Positions 26,423-35,504 are shown, counted from the stretch's first letter. The stretch is DNA of 64,000 nucleotides from Neobacillus endophyticus (GCF_013248975.1 NZ_JABRWH010000001.1:2438001-2502000); one strand, 5' to 3'. The notes: generated from the sequence alone by a model not told the origin. Translations and numbers: made by a program.

Positions 26423-26472
26423 AAAAAAGCATTCTACAAAAAAATGATGTTTTCTGTAGAATGCTTTTCTTT
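26423..26472. terminator. Shared terminator between sinI and sinR
   Basis: AAAAGCATTCTACA / TGTAGAATGCTTTT stem, with A and T runs on the two sides. Confidence 0.88.
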
Positions 26473-26482
26473 TTCTGAAAAT

Positions 26483-26812
26483 TTAATCATCTTTACCTTG
26501 ATTATTCCGCCATTTATTGAATTCTAAGAAATCGCGAAATTGGTCTTTCGATACTCCGGAACTCATGGCTTCTTTAACTAATTTCATCCATTCATTATCT
26601 AACTCGGTTTGGTCTATTTGTTCATGGATTAAATGCTCAACTGGAATATTTAAAACGGCAGAAATCTTTTCAAGAAACTGAATGGATGGATTCTTTTGTA
26701 GATTTCTTTCAAGTGAACTTAAATAGGATTTGGCAACCCCTGCTTGATCTGCGAGTTCGGATAGTGATAATTTTTTCTCTAAGCGAAATTTTTTTACGCG
26801 GTCTCCAATCAT
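26483..26812 (-). CDS. sinR: SinR master regulator of biofilm genes
   Basis: 109 residues against 111 in B. subtilis. The N-terminal Xre-type helix-turn-helix MIGDRVKKFRLEKKLSLSEL, then AGVAKSYLSSLERNLQ and NPSIQFLEKISAVL, is almost the SinR text. The C-terminal oligomerisation/SinI-binding helices are ELDNEWMKLVKEAMSSGVSK followed by FRDFLEFNKWR. In B. subtilis SinR represses the matrix operons eps and tapA and is neutralised by SinI. ATG 26812 is the conserved start; the longer frame to 26845 is not needed. It converges on sinI. Confidence 0.93.
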   Translation of the reverse strand: MIGDRVKKFRLEKKLSLSELADQAGVAKSYLSSLERNLQKNPSIQFLEKISAVLNIPVEHLIHEQIDQTELDNEWMKLVKEAMSSGVSKDQFRDFLEFNKWRNNQGKDD

Positions 26813-27059
26813 GAATCTCACACACCTAAAAATAAAATATATCATTATTCTATCAAAAAGGTTAAGAAAGCACCATATTAAGAACGTCCTAATGTGACAA
26901 AATGTTGAACTTTTACACTATTATACATATATTAATTTTGAAAAAATGATTAACAAGGGGTATTATAAAAGGAATTCATTATTTTTTGAAGAAATATATA
27001 TGATACTCACCAATATGTTTAGTATACATAAAAATGTAAAAAAAGGCAGGTAAATTTAC

Positions 27060-27809
27060 ATGATTGTCCTTAAGTCTCAACGTGAAATTGATGCGATGAA
27101 AAAGGCTGGAGAAATTCTCGCAGCTTGTCATAAGGAAATTGCAAAATTAATCAAACCAGGAATTACAACATGGGAAATTGATCAATTTGTTGAAAAATTC
27201 TTAAAAGAGCATGATTGCACTCCTGAACAAAAAGGTTATAAAGGCTATGAATACGCCACTTGTGCCAGCATAAATGATGAGATTTGCCATGGTTTTCCGC
27301 GAAAAGAGCCGCTAAAGGAAGGCGATATTGTCACAATTGATATGGTCGTTAACCATAATGGTGCTTTAGCAGATTCGGCCTGGTCATACGCAGTTGGCAA
27401 TGTGTCCCCTGAAACTGAGCATTTATTGAAAGTAACAAAAGAGGCACTCTATAAAGGAATCGAACAGGCGGTTCCAGGTAATCGAATTGGCGATATCGGG
27501 CATGCGATTCAAACTTATGTAGAAAGTGAAGGTCTTTCAGTGGTACGTGACTTTATTGGCCATGGAATTGGCGCTGTCATTCACGAAAAACCGGATGTTC
27601 CGCATTATGGGCTTCCTGGGAAGGGCGCAAGAATTAAAGAAGGTATGGTATTTACCATTGAACCGATGGTAAACATCGGAATGTATTTTACTCAAATGGA
27701 TTCTAACAGCTGGACAGCTCGAACCGTTGATGGCACTTATTCTGCACAGTATGAGCACACCATTGCCATTACGAAAAATGGACCACAAATCCTTACAGAG
27801 CAGGATTAG
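27060..27809 (+). CDS. mapB: Methionine aminopeptidase, type I
   Basis: Removes the initiator Met from nascent proteins. The 249 residues match the length of B. subtilis YflG/MapB. The two-metal site can be followed: IDMVVNHNGALADSAW (two Asp), FIGHGIGAVIHEKP (His), FTIEPMVNIG (Glu) and YEHTIAIT (Glu). The N-terminal NDEICHGFPRKEPLKEGD block is standard. The ribosome binding site AAGGCAGG precedes ATG 27060. It is likely a second, non-ribosomal-operon copy, since type I Map is normally also encoded next to adk. Confidence 0.93.
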   Translation: MIVLKSQREIDAMKKAGEILAACHKEIAKLIKPGITTWEIDQFVEKFLKEHDCTPEQKGYKGYEYATCASINDEICHGFPRKEPLKEGDIVTIDMVVNHNGALADSAWSYAVGNVSPETEHLLKVTKEALYKGIEQAVPGNRIGDIGHAIQTYVESEGLSVVRDFIGHGIGAVIHEKPDVPHYGLPGKGARIKEGMVFTIEPMVNIGMYFTQMDSNSWTARTVDGTYSAQYEHTIAITKNGPQILTEQD

Positions 27810-27810
27810 T

Positions 27811-27842
27811 AAAAAACCAGATCAGCTTGATCTGGTTTTATC
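27811..27842. terminator. Bidirectional terminator
   Basis: AAAACCAGATCA / TGATCTGGTTTT with a 3-nt loop; it lies between mapB and the converging yfkK. Confidence 0.88.
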
Positions 27843-28062
27843 TTTTTCTTAAATTTCCTAATTCTTCTGCCAAGGCTTGCATTTCGCTCGGACTAAAGGA
27901 GTTCTTTTTTTGAACCAACTCATATATATCTTTTAATTCTTCGTACATTTCTTCATCAAAGTGAGAAGGCTTAATGGCACCTAAATTTAACACCCTTAAT
28001 TTTTCTTTAATTTTTTCAATCATAAATTCCACATTTTCCGTTGATTTTTGCGATAAATTCAT
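27838..28062 (-). CDS. yfkK: DUF1128 (UPF0435) family protein YfkK
   Basis: 74-residue helical cytosolic protein: [20 protein letters not shown], then [20 protein letters not shown] and [18 protein letters not shown]. This is the DUF1128 pattern and is nearly the B. subtilis YfkK sequence as I remember it. Function unknown. ATG 28062 has AAAGGGTG upstream; the longer frame to 28095 lacks one. It keeps its place in the mapB-yfkK-yfkI-yfkH order. Confidence 0.88.
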   Translation of the reverse strand: MNLSQKSTENVEFMIEKIKEKLRVLNLGAIKPSHFDEEMYEELKDIYELVQKKNSFSPSEMQALAEELGNLRKR

Positions 28063-28247
28063 ATGTAACACCCTTTCAATTATGGATATACTCATTATAA
28101 TCCTTTTCTGCTGTTTCTAGGTTAGTTTTAGCTTCAGATTGGAGAAAAAGTCATTAGGAGGACTTGCATCACCATTTCAGATAAAGGAAAATGAAGATTG
28201 GGATTATTTACATTCGGTATGATGTTAGTAAGAAGGAGAGTTTAACG

Positions 28248-28592
28248 ATGACGAAGAAAAATCAGTTTTGGAAAGGAATGCTTCTAGGCGCAATTGCTGG
28301 AGGGGCAATCAGTTTATTGGATAAACAAACCCGCGAGGTAATGAAGGAAAAAGTCCAAAAGGCGGGGCACATGTTGAGCCATCCAGGAGAAATTTCCGAT
28401 AAGGTCAAAGAATCAGCTGCTAAAATAAGGACAACAATGGAACAGGTAAGCGAAGATATTTCCTATATCGTTGATAAAGTGGACGAGTTGCGTGAATTAA
28501 CCCCGCAAGTATCAGATATCATAAAGGAAACAAAAGATTCTTTTACAAAAATGGACGAGGATGACTTGCTGGAAGAAAGTGAATCCATCTAA
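28248..28592 (+). CDS. yfkI: YtxH-domain protein (YfkI-like)
   Basis: 114 residues. A Gly-rich hydrophobic N-terminal segment (GMLLGAIAGGAISLLD) is followed by an amphipathic helical tail (KTREVMKEKVQKAGHML and on), the layout of YtxH-type envelope/stress proteins. ATG 28248 lies after AAGGAGAG; the frame start at 28191 has none. It is 15 bases upstream of yfkH with the same direction and is likely one operon. The function of YfkI is not established. Confidence 0.75.
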   Translation: MTKKNQFWKGMLLGAIAGGAISLLDKQTREVMKEKVQKAGHMLSHPGEISDKVKESAAKIRTTMEQVSEDISYIVDKVDELRELTPQVSDIIKETKDSFTKMDEDDLLEESESI

Positions 28593-28607
28593 AAAGGAGA
28601 GGTGGGA

Positions 28608-29444
28608 ATGGAGAATAAAGCCAATATACGCTCATCTTTAATTAAGCTGCTTTGGCATCGAATTCAAGAGGATGACCTTCCAGGGTTGAGTGCCCAGTTG
28701 GCCTATAATTTGCTTTTTTCCCTATTTCCGTTGATTATCGTGATTTTTACATTGCTGCCCTATTTCCCCATTCGTCAGGAGGACATTCTTGGAGTGATAG
28801 AGAAATTTGCACCGCCCGAGGCCATGCAGTTAATTGAAAAAACGGTAAATGAGGTCATGAATGTGCGGAATGGCGGGCTGCTTTCGTTCGGTATTATCGG
28901 GACCATTTGGTCAGCGTCCACGGGAATAAACGCGATCGTTGTTGCGTTTAACCGTGCCTATAATGTGAAGGAAAGCCGCTCCTTCATTGTGTCAAGAGGT
29001 ATGTCTATTTTACTGACGTTTGGACTGATATTTGTATTTATCTTTGCCATTATTTTACCTATCTTTGGAAGAGCAATCGGGATTTTTGTGTTTACCGAAT
29101 TAGGGCAAGCATCTTTATTTATCAAGCTATGGAATGCATTAAGTTGGATTGTAAGCGCAGTCATATTATTTTTGCTTTTTACAGGCTTGTATTGGATTGC
29201 TCCAAATGTGAAATTTCGCTGTCGCAGCGCTATTCCCGGAGCTGCCTTTGCGACATTTGGCTGGATCGTCTCATCATTGGGGTTATCTTATTATGTAGGT
29301 AACTTTAGTAATTATTCTTTAACATATGGCGGTATCGGAGCCATTATCGTATTAATGACATGGCTGTACATTTCAGCCTTCATTATAGTTCTAGGCGGGG
29401 AAATTAATGCATTCTATAGTGAAAGAAGCCGGACAAACTGCTAA
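28608..29444 (+). CDS. yfkH: YihY/virulence factor BrkB family membrane protein
   Basis: 278 residues with six membrane helices. Family marks are GLSAQLAYNLLFSLFPLIIV, the IIGTIWSASTGINAIV segment, and the C-terminal GGIGAIIVLMTWLYISAFIIVLGGEINAF. The family was once called RNase BN by mistake; its members are membrane proteins of uncertain role. The ATG at 28608 is 8 bases from the ribosome binding site and preferred to the GTG at 28602. It follows yfkI as in B. subtilis. Confidence 0.9.
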   Translation: MENKANIRSSLIKLLWHRIQEDDLPGLSAQLAYNLLFSLFPLIIVIFTLLPYFPIRQEDILGVIEKFAPPEAMQLIEKTVNEVMNVRNGGLLSFGIIGTIWSASTGINAIVVAFNRAYNVKESRSFIVSRGMSILLTFGLIFVFIFAIILPIFGRAIGIFVFTELGQASLFIKLWNALSWIVSAVILFLLFTGLYWIAPNVKFRCRSAIPGAAFATFGWIVSSLGLSYYVGNFSNYSLTYGGIGAIIVLMTWLYISAFIIVLGGEINAFYSERSRTNC

Positions 29445-29530
29445 AAACTTCCCTTTATGAAAAATTTAAATCGGTCCAAACTATGACCATGGGGCCTACC
29501 GCCCTGAATAAAAGGGAGGATCAAATTTAC

Positions 29531-29635
29531 ATGACTAAACATACAAAAAAAGATGGCAGCACAAAGCAAAAAGGCAAAGGAAGCAAGGGAAATAAAACAT
29601 CCGGATCTGCAAACGGATCAAACGGATATCACTGA
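29531..29635 (+). CDS. Basic Lys/Gly/Ser-rich peptide, 34 residues
   Basis: The frame starts at ATG 29531 behind AAAGGGAGGATC and reads MTKHTKKDGSTKQKGKGSKG, then NKTSGSANGSNGYH. It is disordered and has no Cys or hydrophobic residues. A strong ribosome binding site and a stop just before a terminator hairpin support it. Its composition recalls small spore or nucleic-acid-binding proteins, but I know no matching family. Confidence 0.6.
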   Translation: MTKHTKKDGSTKQKGKGSKGNKTSGSANGSNGYH

Positions 29636-29667
29636 AAAAACCCGGGGAATCATACTGATTCCCCGGT
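29636..29667 (-). terminator. Terminator of the P-type ATPase gene
   Basis: CCGGGGAATCA / TGATTCCCCGG stem. On the minus strand the sequence continues into TTTTTTC. It may also weakly terminate the small plus-strand gene. Confidence 0.78.
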
Positions 29668-29673
29668 TCACTG

Positions 29674-31590
29674 CTATTTCAACAATCTAAGGCTATTTAA
29701 AATGACAAGGATCGTACTGCCCTCATGCCCAATAACACCAAATGGCAAATTAAGGATTTGAAAGAAATTCGATGAGATTAAGGTCATAATCACTAAGATC
29801 GAAAAGACGATGTTTTGTTTAATGATTTTGTTCATCCGCCGCGAAAGTCGAATGGCTTCAGAAATCCGTGGTAAATCATTTTTCATTAATACAATATCGG
29901 CTGTCTCCAGTGCAACATCTGTTCCTTCTCCCATAGCTATTCCTACATTGGCAATTGCCAGTGCCGGTGCATCGTTAATGCCATCTCCCACCATAGCTAC
30001 TGTTTTGTGCTTAGATTTGAGTTTTTTGAGCTGATCGACTTTATCCTGTGGCAGACATTCCGCAAAGTATTCATCCACATGGCTTTCCGCTGCAATGGCC
30101 TGAGCCGTTTTCTCGCTGTCACCTGTTAGCATAATCGTGTGAATGCCTTCTTGCTTTAAATGATCAATAGCAAGCTTCGTTTCTTCCCTAACGATATCTT
30201 TTAAAGCGATCATTCCGCTTAATAAACCATTAATTTCAATAAAAACCATTGTGTTTCCTTGGCCTTCCAGATCTTTGGCCTTATTATTGGCAAATTCAGC
30301 AGTCTTTTCCTCGCCAATAAACGCCGCTTTCCCAATCTTCCATTCCTCTCCATTTATAACCGCTTTAACACCCCATCCAGGAACATCTTCTATGCTGTCG
30401 GGATGAAAAAGCTCTTTCCCCATTGTTTTCTTTGCATAGTTGACAATGGCCTGAGCCAACGGGTGATTAGAATGACTTTCAATGGATGCTGCCTTCCACA
30501 AAAGGTCGTTTTGATCTAGGCTCTCTAAAACAGCTACTTCTGTTACTGCCGGTTTTCCTTTAGTCAGTGTCCCAGTCTTATCGAAGGCAATAGCTTCCAA
30601 ATGACTTAAATTCTCTAAATGGACACCGCCCTTCACTAATATTCCATGTCTGGCCCCATTAGATATCGCCGACAAAGTTGCAGGCATTATCGAGGCAACT
30701 AATGCGCAAGGAGAAGCAACCACCAATAAAATCATGGCCCGATAAAAGGATTCATGCCAATTCCAGCCCAGGAGAAAATGAGGCAGAAAGAACATCAATG
30801 CAACCACTACAAGAACGACTTTAACGTAAGATCCTTCAAATCGTTCAATGAACAGCTGAGAAGGAGACTTTTCACTTTGTGCTGATTGTACAAGTTCAAT
30901 AATTTTATGAAAGAGAGTATCACTGCTTTCCTTTGTAACTTCGACTGTGATTGAGCCTGTCATATTAACTGTTCCTGTAAAAACCTCTTCCTGAATCCCC
31001 TTTGAAACCGGCATGGATTCACCGGTAATTGCTGCTTCATCAATGTTGGTGCTTCCTTTTATAATGGTTCCGTCTGCTGGGATCCGTTCACCAGGTTTAA
31101 TCAGGATCAGATCTTTTACTCTCAAATCCGCAACTGGAACGCGCTTTTCATCGCCACTGCTAATGAGAAGGGCCTCTTCAGGCTGCAATTCCATGAGCGA
31201 TGAAATTTCTTTATGGCTTTTATTCATGGCATATGTTTCAAGGGCACCACTGACAGCAAAGATAAAGATTAAAATCGCACCTTCTGTCCAGTATCCGATA
31301 ATAGCTGAACCAATGGCAGCGAAAATCATGAGCATTTCCACATTCAATTCTTTATTTTCGTAAGTTTCCTCAATACCTTCCTTTGCTTTGGCAAATCCGC
31401 CAATAATAAAAGCAAGTAGATAGGCAATAATCGATTCTGCTCCATGGTCATATTTATCCAAGAGCCACCCCATCAAAATGAAGACTCCGCTTAACCCCGC
31501 TGCAATAAGCTCGGCATACGGTTTTATTTTTTCTAAAAATCCAACATGCTGAATTCCTTTGGCAAGTGTTTTTGCTTCTGAACTCATCAT
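29674..31590 (-). CDS. zosA: P1B-type heavy-metal ATPase (ZosA/CadA group)
   Basis: Membrane ATPase of 638 residues that moves divalent metal ions. The order is hydrophobic helices 1-4, actuator domain (ITGESMPVSKG), the metal-site helix with SPCALV, the phosphorylation motif DKTGTLTKG, SHPLAQAI for nucleotide binding, then MLTGDSEKTAQ and MVGDGINDAPAL. The N-terminal heavy-metal-binding CXXC domain is absent. This matches B. subtilis ZosA, linked to zinc and oxidative stress, rather than CadA or CopA. The ribosome binding site AGGAGGGGG precedes 31590. It interrupts the yfkH-yfkF order. Confidence 0.88.
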   Translation of the reverse strand: MMSSEAKTLAKGIQHVGFLEKIKPYAELIAAGLSGVFILMGWLLDKYDHGAESIIAYLLAFIIGGFAKAKEGIEETYENKELNVEMLMIFAAIGSAIIGYWTEGAILIFIFAVSGALETYAMNKSHKEISSLMELQPEEALLISSGDEKRVPVADLRVKDLILIKPGERIPADGTIIKGSTNIDEAAITGESMPVSKGIQEEVFTGTVNMTGSITVEVTKESSDTLFHKIIELVQSAQSEKSPSQLFIERFEGSYVKVVLVVVALMFFLPHFLLGWNWHESFYRAMILLVVASPCALVASIMPATLSAISNGARHGILVKGGVHLENLSHLEAIAFDKTGTLTKGKPAVTEVAVLESLDQNDLLWKAASIESHSNHPLAQAIVNYAKKTMGKELFHPDSIEDVPGWGVKAVINGEEWKIGKAAFIGEEKTAEFANNKAKDLEGQGNTMVFIEINGLLSGMIALKDIVREETKLAIDHLKQEGIHTIMLTGDSEKTAQAIAAESHVDEYFAECLPQDKVDQLKKLKSKHKTVAMVGDGINDAPALAIANVGIAMGEGTDVALETADIVLMKNDLPRISEAIRLSRRMNKIIKQNIVFSILVIMTLISSNFFQILNLPFGVIGHEGSTILVILNSLRLLK

Positions 31591-31637
31591 TTCCCCCTCC
31601 TAATTGAGAAAAATAATCAACCTCATACCCCTTAAAA

Positions 31638-31671
31638 AACACGAAAGCTGTCATCATAAGATGACAGCAGT
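31638..31671 (-). terminator. Terminator of yfkF
   Basis: GCTGTCATC / GATGACAGC stem with a 4-nt loop. The minus strand continues TTTCGTGTTTTTTAA. Confidence 0.78.
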
Positions 31672-31757
31672 TTTCTAGATAGAAGTTATATATATATTTG
31701 CTTTCATTTTACCATAGATTTATTACATAAGATATGAATTTGCCTGAGAAAGTGTTT

Positions 31758-32936
31758 CTATAAATTTTCCTTTTCTTCCAGAGTCAGTGATTTTCTTCCA
31801 AATAGGAAAATGATACATGAGACAGCTAGAAGTAATGCACTGATCAAGTAAAAGAAACTTATATTTTGAACATATTTAATGAATAAACCGCCTAGCAGGG
31901 GACCACAAAGGCTTCCTACACTGAAAAAGATGCCGCACAATAAGTTCCCTGTTGGAAGTAAGTTTTTTGGTACTAAATCCGCCATATAACTGATGCCTAA
32001 GGAAAATGTTGAGCCAACCAGCATTCCTGAAAACAGAAATGTTAAAAATAAGCCGACCACATTTTGCTCAAAAAAGCTTGCTGCCGTAAAGCTGCAAAAG
32101 CCAAGAAAGCCAACAGTCATCAAGACCCTTCTTCGACCATACTGATCGCTCAGCACTCCTAAAGGAAGCTGGGTAACAATGCTCCCAATAGCGAATGCTG
32201 ATAGAACAAGGGAAACACTGGAGACGTCGACATCTTTCCTTAACGCATAAATAGGAAAGCTGCCGTTTAACGAGGATTCCAGGAAACCGTAAACGAATGG
32301 CGGCAAAAAAGCAATCCATGCAAATTTCATTGTCTGATTAAATTGTTTTAACGTCGATATAAACGAATTAAGCTTTACTTCCTGTTCGGGGCGCTCATTT
32401 TTCAAGATGAATACAAAGCACCAACCGATCAAACAAAGAATGGATGAGAGCAAAAACGGAAGTGCAGCGTTTATTTTAACTAGGGGAGTCATCAACGGCC
32501 CAGCGGCAAAGCCAATGCCAAAAAACAATCCATATAATGAAAGATTTCGGCCTCTTTTCTCAGTTGGAGAAAATGAAGTAATCCATGTTTGTGTGGCAAA
32601 ATGCAAGGAATGGTCACCAATGCCAATAACAAGCCTCAAGAAAAACCAAAACCAAAATGTTTGCCATAGAGGGAAGAGGGCAATTGAAATAAATACTAGT
32701 CCTCCGCCAATAATAATCATAGGCTTGTAGCCGTACTTTCTTAGCGGCAGCTCCATAAACGGTGAAATCAGCAAGATCCCAATATAAAGGGCTGTTGCAT
32801 TTAATCCGTTTAATGTAGAAGAGACACCGCTTTTTTCAAATATAACGGCAATCAAGGGCAGAAGCATCCCTTGCGAAAATCCGGAAATTGCTACTATGCT
32901 GACAAGAATCCAAAACCGAACCGTACTTGTTTTCAT
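31758..32936 (-). CDS. yfkF: MFS transporter (YfkF-like)
   Basis: 392 residues with twelve helices, drug:H+ antiporter style. Typical MFS loops are visible: MELPLRKYGYKPMIIIGG between helices 2 and 3 and GVLSDQYGRRRVLMTVGF between 8 and 9. The start at 32936 (MKTSTVRFW) gives a 9-base gap to GAGG; the frame extends to 32969. It matches B. subtilis YfkF, whose substrate is unknown, and stands divergent to chaA, as the gene order there would predict. Confidence 0.82.
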   Translation of the reverse strand: MKTSTVRFWILVSIVAISGFSQGMLLPLIAVIFEKSGVSSTLNGLNATALYIGILLISPFMELPLRKYGYKPMIIIGGGLVFISIALFPLWQTFWFWFFLRLVIGIGDHSLHFATQTWITSFSPTEKRGRNLSLYGLFFGIGFAAGPLMTPLVKINAALPFLLSSILCLIGWCFVFILKNERPEQEVKLNSFISTLKQFNQTMKFAWIAFLPPFVYGFLESSLNGSFPIYALRKDVDVSSVSLVLSAFAIGSIVTQLPLGVLSDQYGRRRVLMTVGFLGFCSFTAASFFEQNVVGLFLTFLFSGMLVGSTFSLGISYMADLVPKNLLPTGNLLCGIFFSVGSLCGPLLGGLFIKYVQNISFFYLISALLLAVSCIIFLFGRKSLTLEEKENL

Positions 32937-33088
32937 TACCATAATCCTCAATTCTCCAAAATCACCCATACATGATGGTATCTAGAAAATTCCATGTTTG
33001 CAAGAAAAATGTTGCTATTCATGTTTACCATAGGGAATATTTATAAAAATAGAACGGGAGTAAAAACTACACATGTGGAGGGAACGCG

Positions 33089-34147
33089 GTGACAAAAAAA
33101 ATATTTATGATGATGACGTTATTAGGGGTACCACTATCAATAATAGGAACTTTATTGCACTGGTCAAATCTGCTTCTTTTTGCGATATACTGTCTCACGA
33201 TTATTGCTCTATCCAGTTATATGGGGCGTGCAACAGAAAGTCTTTCGATCATTGCGGGGCCGAGGATTGGAGGGCTTCTTAATGCCACGTTTGGCAATGC
33301 CGTAGAATTGATTATTGCCATTTTTTCCTTAAAGGCGGGCTTAAACGGGGTGGTGCTTGCTTCGTTAACGGGATCTGTATTAGGAAACATGCTTCTTGTA
33401 GCAGGATTATCATTTTTTGTAGGAGGATTAAAATACAAGCGGCAAAGGTTCAATGTGTATGATGCCAGGCACAATTCCGGACTATTAATGTTTGCTGTAT
33501 TGATAGCCTTTGTTATTCCTGAAGTTTTTTCTATTGAGATGCGAGGGGACGAAACACTTTCATTAAGTGTGGGCATATCGGTTACCTTGATTATTTTGTA
33601 TCTTGCTGCGCTTTTCTTTAAATTGGTTACTCATCGCGGAGTATATCAATCTTCAAACGAACTTTCTGAACATGAGGAGGAAGAGCCTGAATGGGGGAAA
33701 GGCCGGGCTATTTTTGTGTTGGCCCTTGCTACCCTTGCTGTTGCGTACATATCAGAACATCTCGTGCACACCTTTGAGTTCGTAGCCAAATCCTTCGGCT
33801 GGTCCGAACTATTTATTGGTGTAATTATCGTGGCTATAGTCGGAAATGCAGCTGAACACGCATCCGCTGTGTTAATGGCTCACAAAAATAAAATGGACGT
33901 AGCTGTCGAAATCGCCATCGGCTCCACCCTGCAAGTCGCAATGTTCGTACTTCCAGCCCTAGTCCTAATCTCACTATTCTTTGAAAAATCAATGCCTCTG
34001 CTATTCACCTGGCAAGAACTAGCAGCCATGGCATCATCCGTCCTCCTCATGGTCGTCATCTCCAACGACGGCGAATCCAACTGGTTCGAAGGCCTCACCC
34101 TCATCGCCGCCTATGTCATCATGGGGATTGGATTCTATCTGCTATAA
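33089..34147 (+). CDS. chaA: Calcium/proton antiporter (ChaA/YfkE, CAX family)
   Basis: Ca2+/H+ exchanger of 352 residues and about eleven helices that exports calcium using the proton gradient. The two alpha-repeat signatures are present: GGLLNATFGNAVELIIA and IVGNAAEHASAVLMAH, with the ion-liganding Glu in GNAVE and GNAAE. An acidic loop (SEHEEEEPEWG) sits between the halves. A GTG start follows TGGAGGGA. Oddity: from about 33890 to the stop, codon use shifts sharply to C-ending codons and CTN leucines. Confidence 0.93.
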   Translation: MTKKIFMMMTLLGVPLSIIGTLLHWSNLLLFAIYCLTIIALSSYMGRATESLSIIAGPRIGGLLNATFGNAVELIIAIFSLKAGLNGVVLASLTGSVLGNMLLVAGLSFFVGGLKYKRQRFNVYDARHNSGLLMFAVLIAFVIPEVFSIEMRGDETLSLSVGISVTLIILYLAALFFKLVTHRGVYQSSNELSEHEEEEPEWGKGRAIFVLALATLAVAYISEHLVHTFEFVAKSFGWSELFIGVIIVAIVGNAAEHASAVLMAHKNKMDVAVEIAIGSTLQVAMFVLPALVLISLFFEKSMPLLFTWQELAAMASSVLLMVVISNDGESNWFEGLTLIAAYVIMGIGFYLL

Positions 34148-34160
34148 GATGATTACTTTA

Positions 34161-34207
34161 GGGTGTCAGGCACCATGTGAAAAATTCACAATGGTGTCAG
34201 GCACCAG
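34161..34207. repeat. REP-like element with paired GGTGTCAGGCACC words
   Basis: GGTGTCAGGCACC occurs twice, at about 34162-34174 and 34193-34205, separated by a TGTGAA-AAA-TTCACA hairpin. I recall such extragenic words as common in Bacillus-group chromosomes; here only this copy is seen. Confidence 0.7.
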
Positions 34208-34238
34208 CCAAACAACATCTCAGAAAAAAGCCAAAATA

Positions 34239-34276
34239 AAGACTCTAAGCTGAGGGCTTAGAGTCTCCTTTTTTCA
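34239..34276 (+). terminator. Terminator of chaA
   Basis: GACTCTAAGC / GCTTAGAGTC stem followed by TCCTTTTTTC. Confidence 0.85.
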
Positions 34277-34691
34277 TTCGTCTTCATTAAATGTACTTTT
34301 TGAAACGTTTTCATTTTAAGGGTTATAAATCAATCGCTTTACTTTGGGACCATCGATCACCAACCTTCATGTTTAATTAATTAGAAAGAAAAACACGAGT
34401 GTTGAATGTCATATATGTGTGAATCCCAACCTCCTTAAGTATTCGATAAAATGGTTAGCAGATTGATTGCGGCCCTCCTTTTTAAAAGGTTAAGTTTATT
34501 ATAAGTTATAATTTAAATTTTGTAAATGTTCTGATTATTACATTTTTGTTACTTATTAACTGTTTTTAAAACCGTTTATGAGGGAAAAAAGGGATCTTAA
34601 AGAAATTTATTGTTAATAATGGATAATATTTATGAACTCCGAAAAAACTACTATCAGACTTATATATGTTTTACAGAAAGGAGTAAACCCC
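34277..34691. other. Intergenic before yfkD
   Basis: AT-rich. TGAAACGTTTTCA at about 34311-34323 resembles a CcpA cre site but is one base short of the consensus. No gene or RNA seen. Confidence 0.4.
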
Positions 34692-35504
34692 GTGAAGAAA
34701 ATTATATTTGCCCTTTTGGCCTTCTTATTAATGGCTGGATCCTTACAGGCAGTGAACGCCGCACATAAAGCTCCTGTGAAAAATGAACCGGTAAAATATC
34801 AAATACCTTCATCCGTTCGTAATATTTCGAAGGAGAATACGTATCCAAACTCTACACAGGATTTGCCGCAGCTTCAACCAAGCGATCTAACAAAAAAGCT
34901 GATTAACTCATCAAAAGTGAAAATTGAAAATCTAGATCTTATCCGCATGCTAAATGAATCGAGCATTAACAGCTCACCTTTTGCTATCGGGTACCGAGCC
35001 ATTATTTACTTAGGGCAATGGCCATTGAACTATGAATCAACTGAAACATCACCAAACTGGGAGTATCAAAAAATTAATACCAATTATTTTGATAACCGAG
35101 GCGGAAAGGTCCCATACCAGATTAAATATGTTCAAGAAACGCAAAAAGTTATCAGAGGCGGACTAACTGCGAAAATTCCGAATGCCGAAGATGTGAAGAA
35201 AATGATGCTGTTAAAAGCTATGCAAAAAACACATCTTCCATTGTCATTTGAAACCATCATAGGCGCTGGAACAAAAAATGACCATTTTTATAATATTCCC
35301 CCTAACCGTCTGGGCTATCTCTATGCCTATGCACCTGGAGTCAGTGAAAAAGGAAAAGTCACTTACGGCGAAGTGTATCTCATGTTAAAAGGAAACCGTA
35401 AATTTATTGTTGTAAAAAATGTAACTTCACAAGGAATCGGGGCATGGATTCCTGTTCAGGATTACGTGTCATTTGGATTTATGGCATCAGAACGGCCGCG
35501 TTAA
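34692..35504 (+). CDS. yfkD: Exported YfkD-family protein
   Basis: 270 residues with a clear signal peptide (KKIIFALLAFLLMAGSLQAVNA) after a GTG start that follows AAAGGAG at 8 bases. The mature part has the YfkD pattern: QIPSSVRNISKENTYPNSTQ, then PFAIGYRAIIYLGQWPLNYES, then YLMLKGNRKFIVVKNVTSQG and IGAWIPVQDYVSF. Family function unknown; it is a secreted or cell-wall-exposed protein of spore-formers. It keeps its B. subtilis neighbourhood (yfkF-yfkE-yfkD). The longer frame from 34632 has no ribosome binding site. Confidence 0.88.
   Translation: MKKIIFALLAFLLMAGSLQAVNAAHKAPVKNEPVKYQIPSSVRNISKENTYPNSTQDLPQLQPSDLTKKLINSSKVKIENLDLIRMLNESSINSSPFAIGYRAIIYLGQWPLNYESTETSPNWEYQKINTNYFDNRGGKVPYQIKYVQETQKVIRGGLTAKIPNAEDVKKMMLLKAMQKTHLPLSFETIIGAGTKNDHFYNIPPNRLGYLYAYAPGVSEKGKVTYGEVYLMLKGNRKFIVVKNVTSQGIGAWIPVQDYVSFGFMASERPR

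Noticed and set aside
34311..34323. CcpA cre site upstream of yfkD
   Set aside because: TGAAACGTTTTCA is one base too short for the cre consensus, and yfkD has no known catabolite control.
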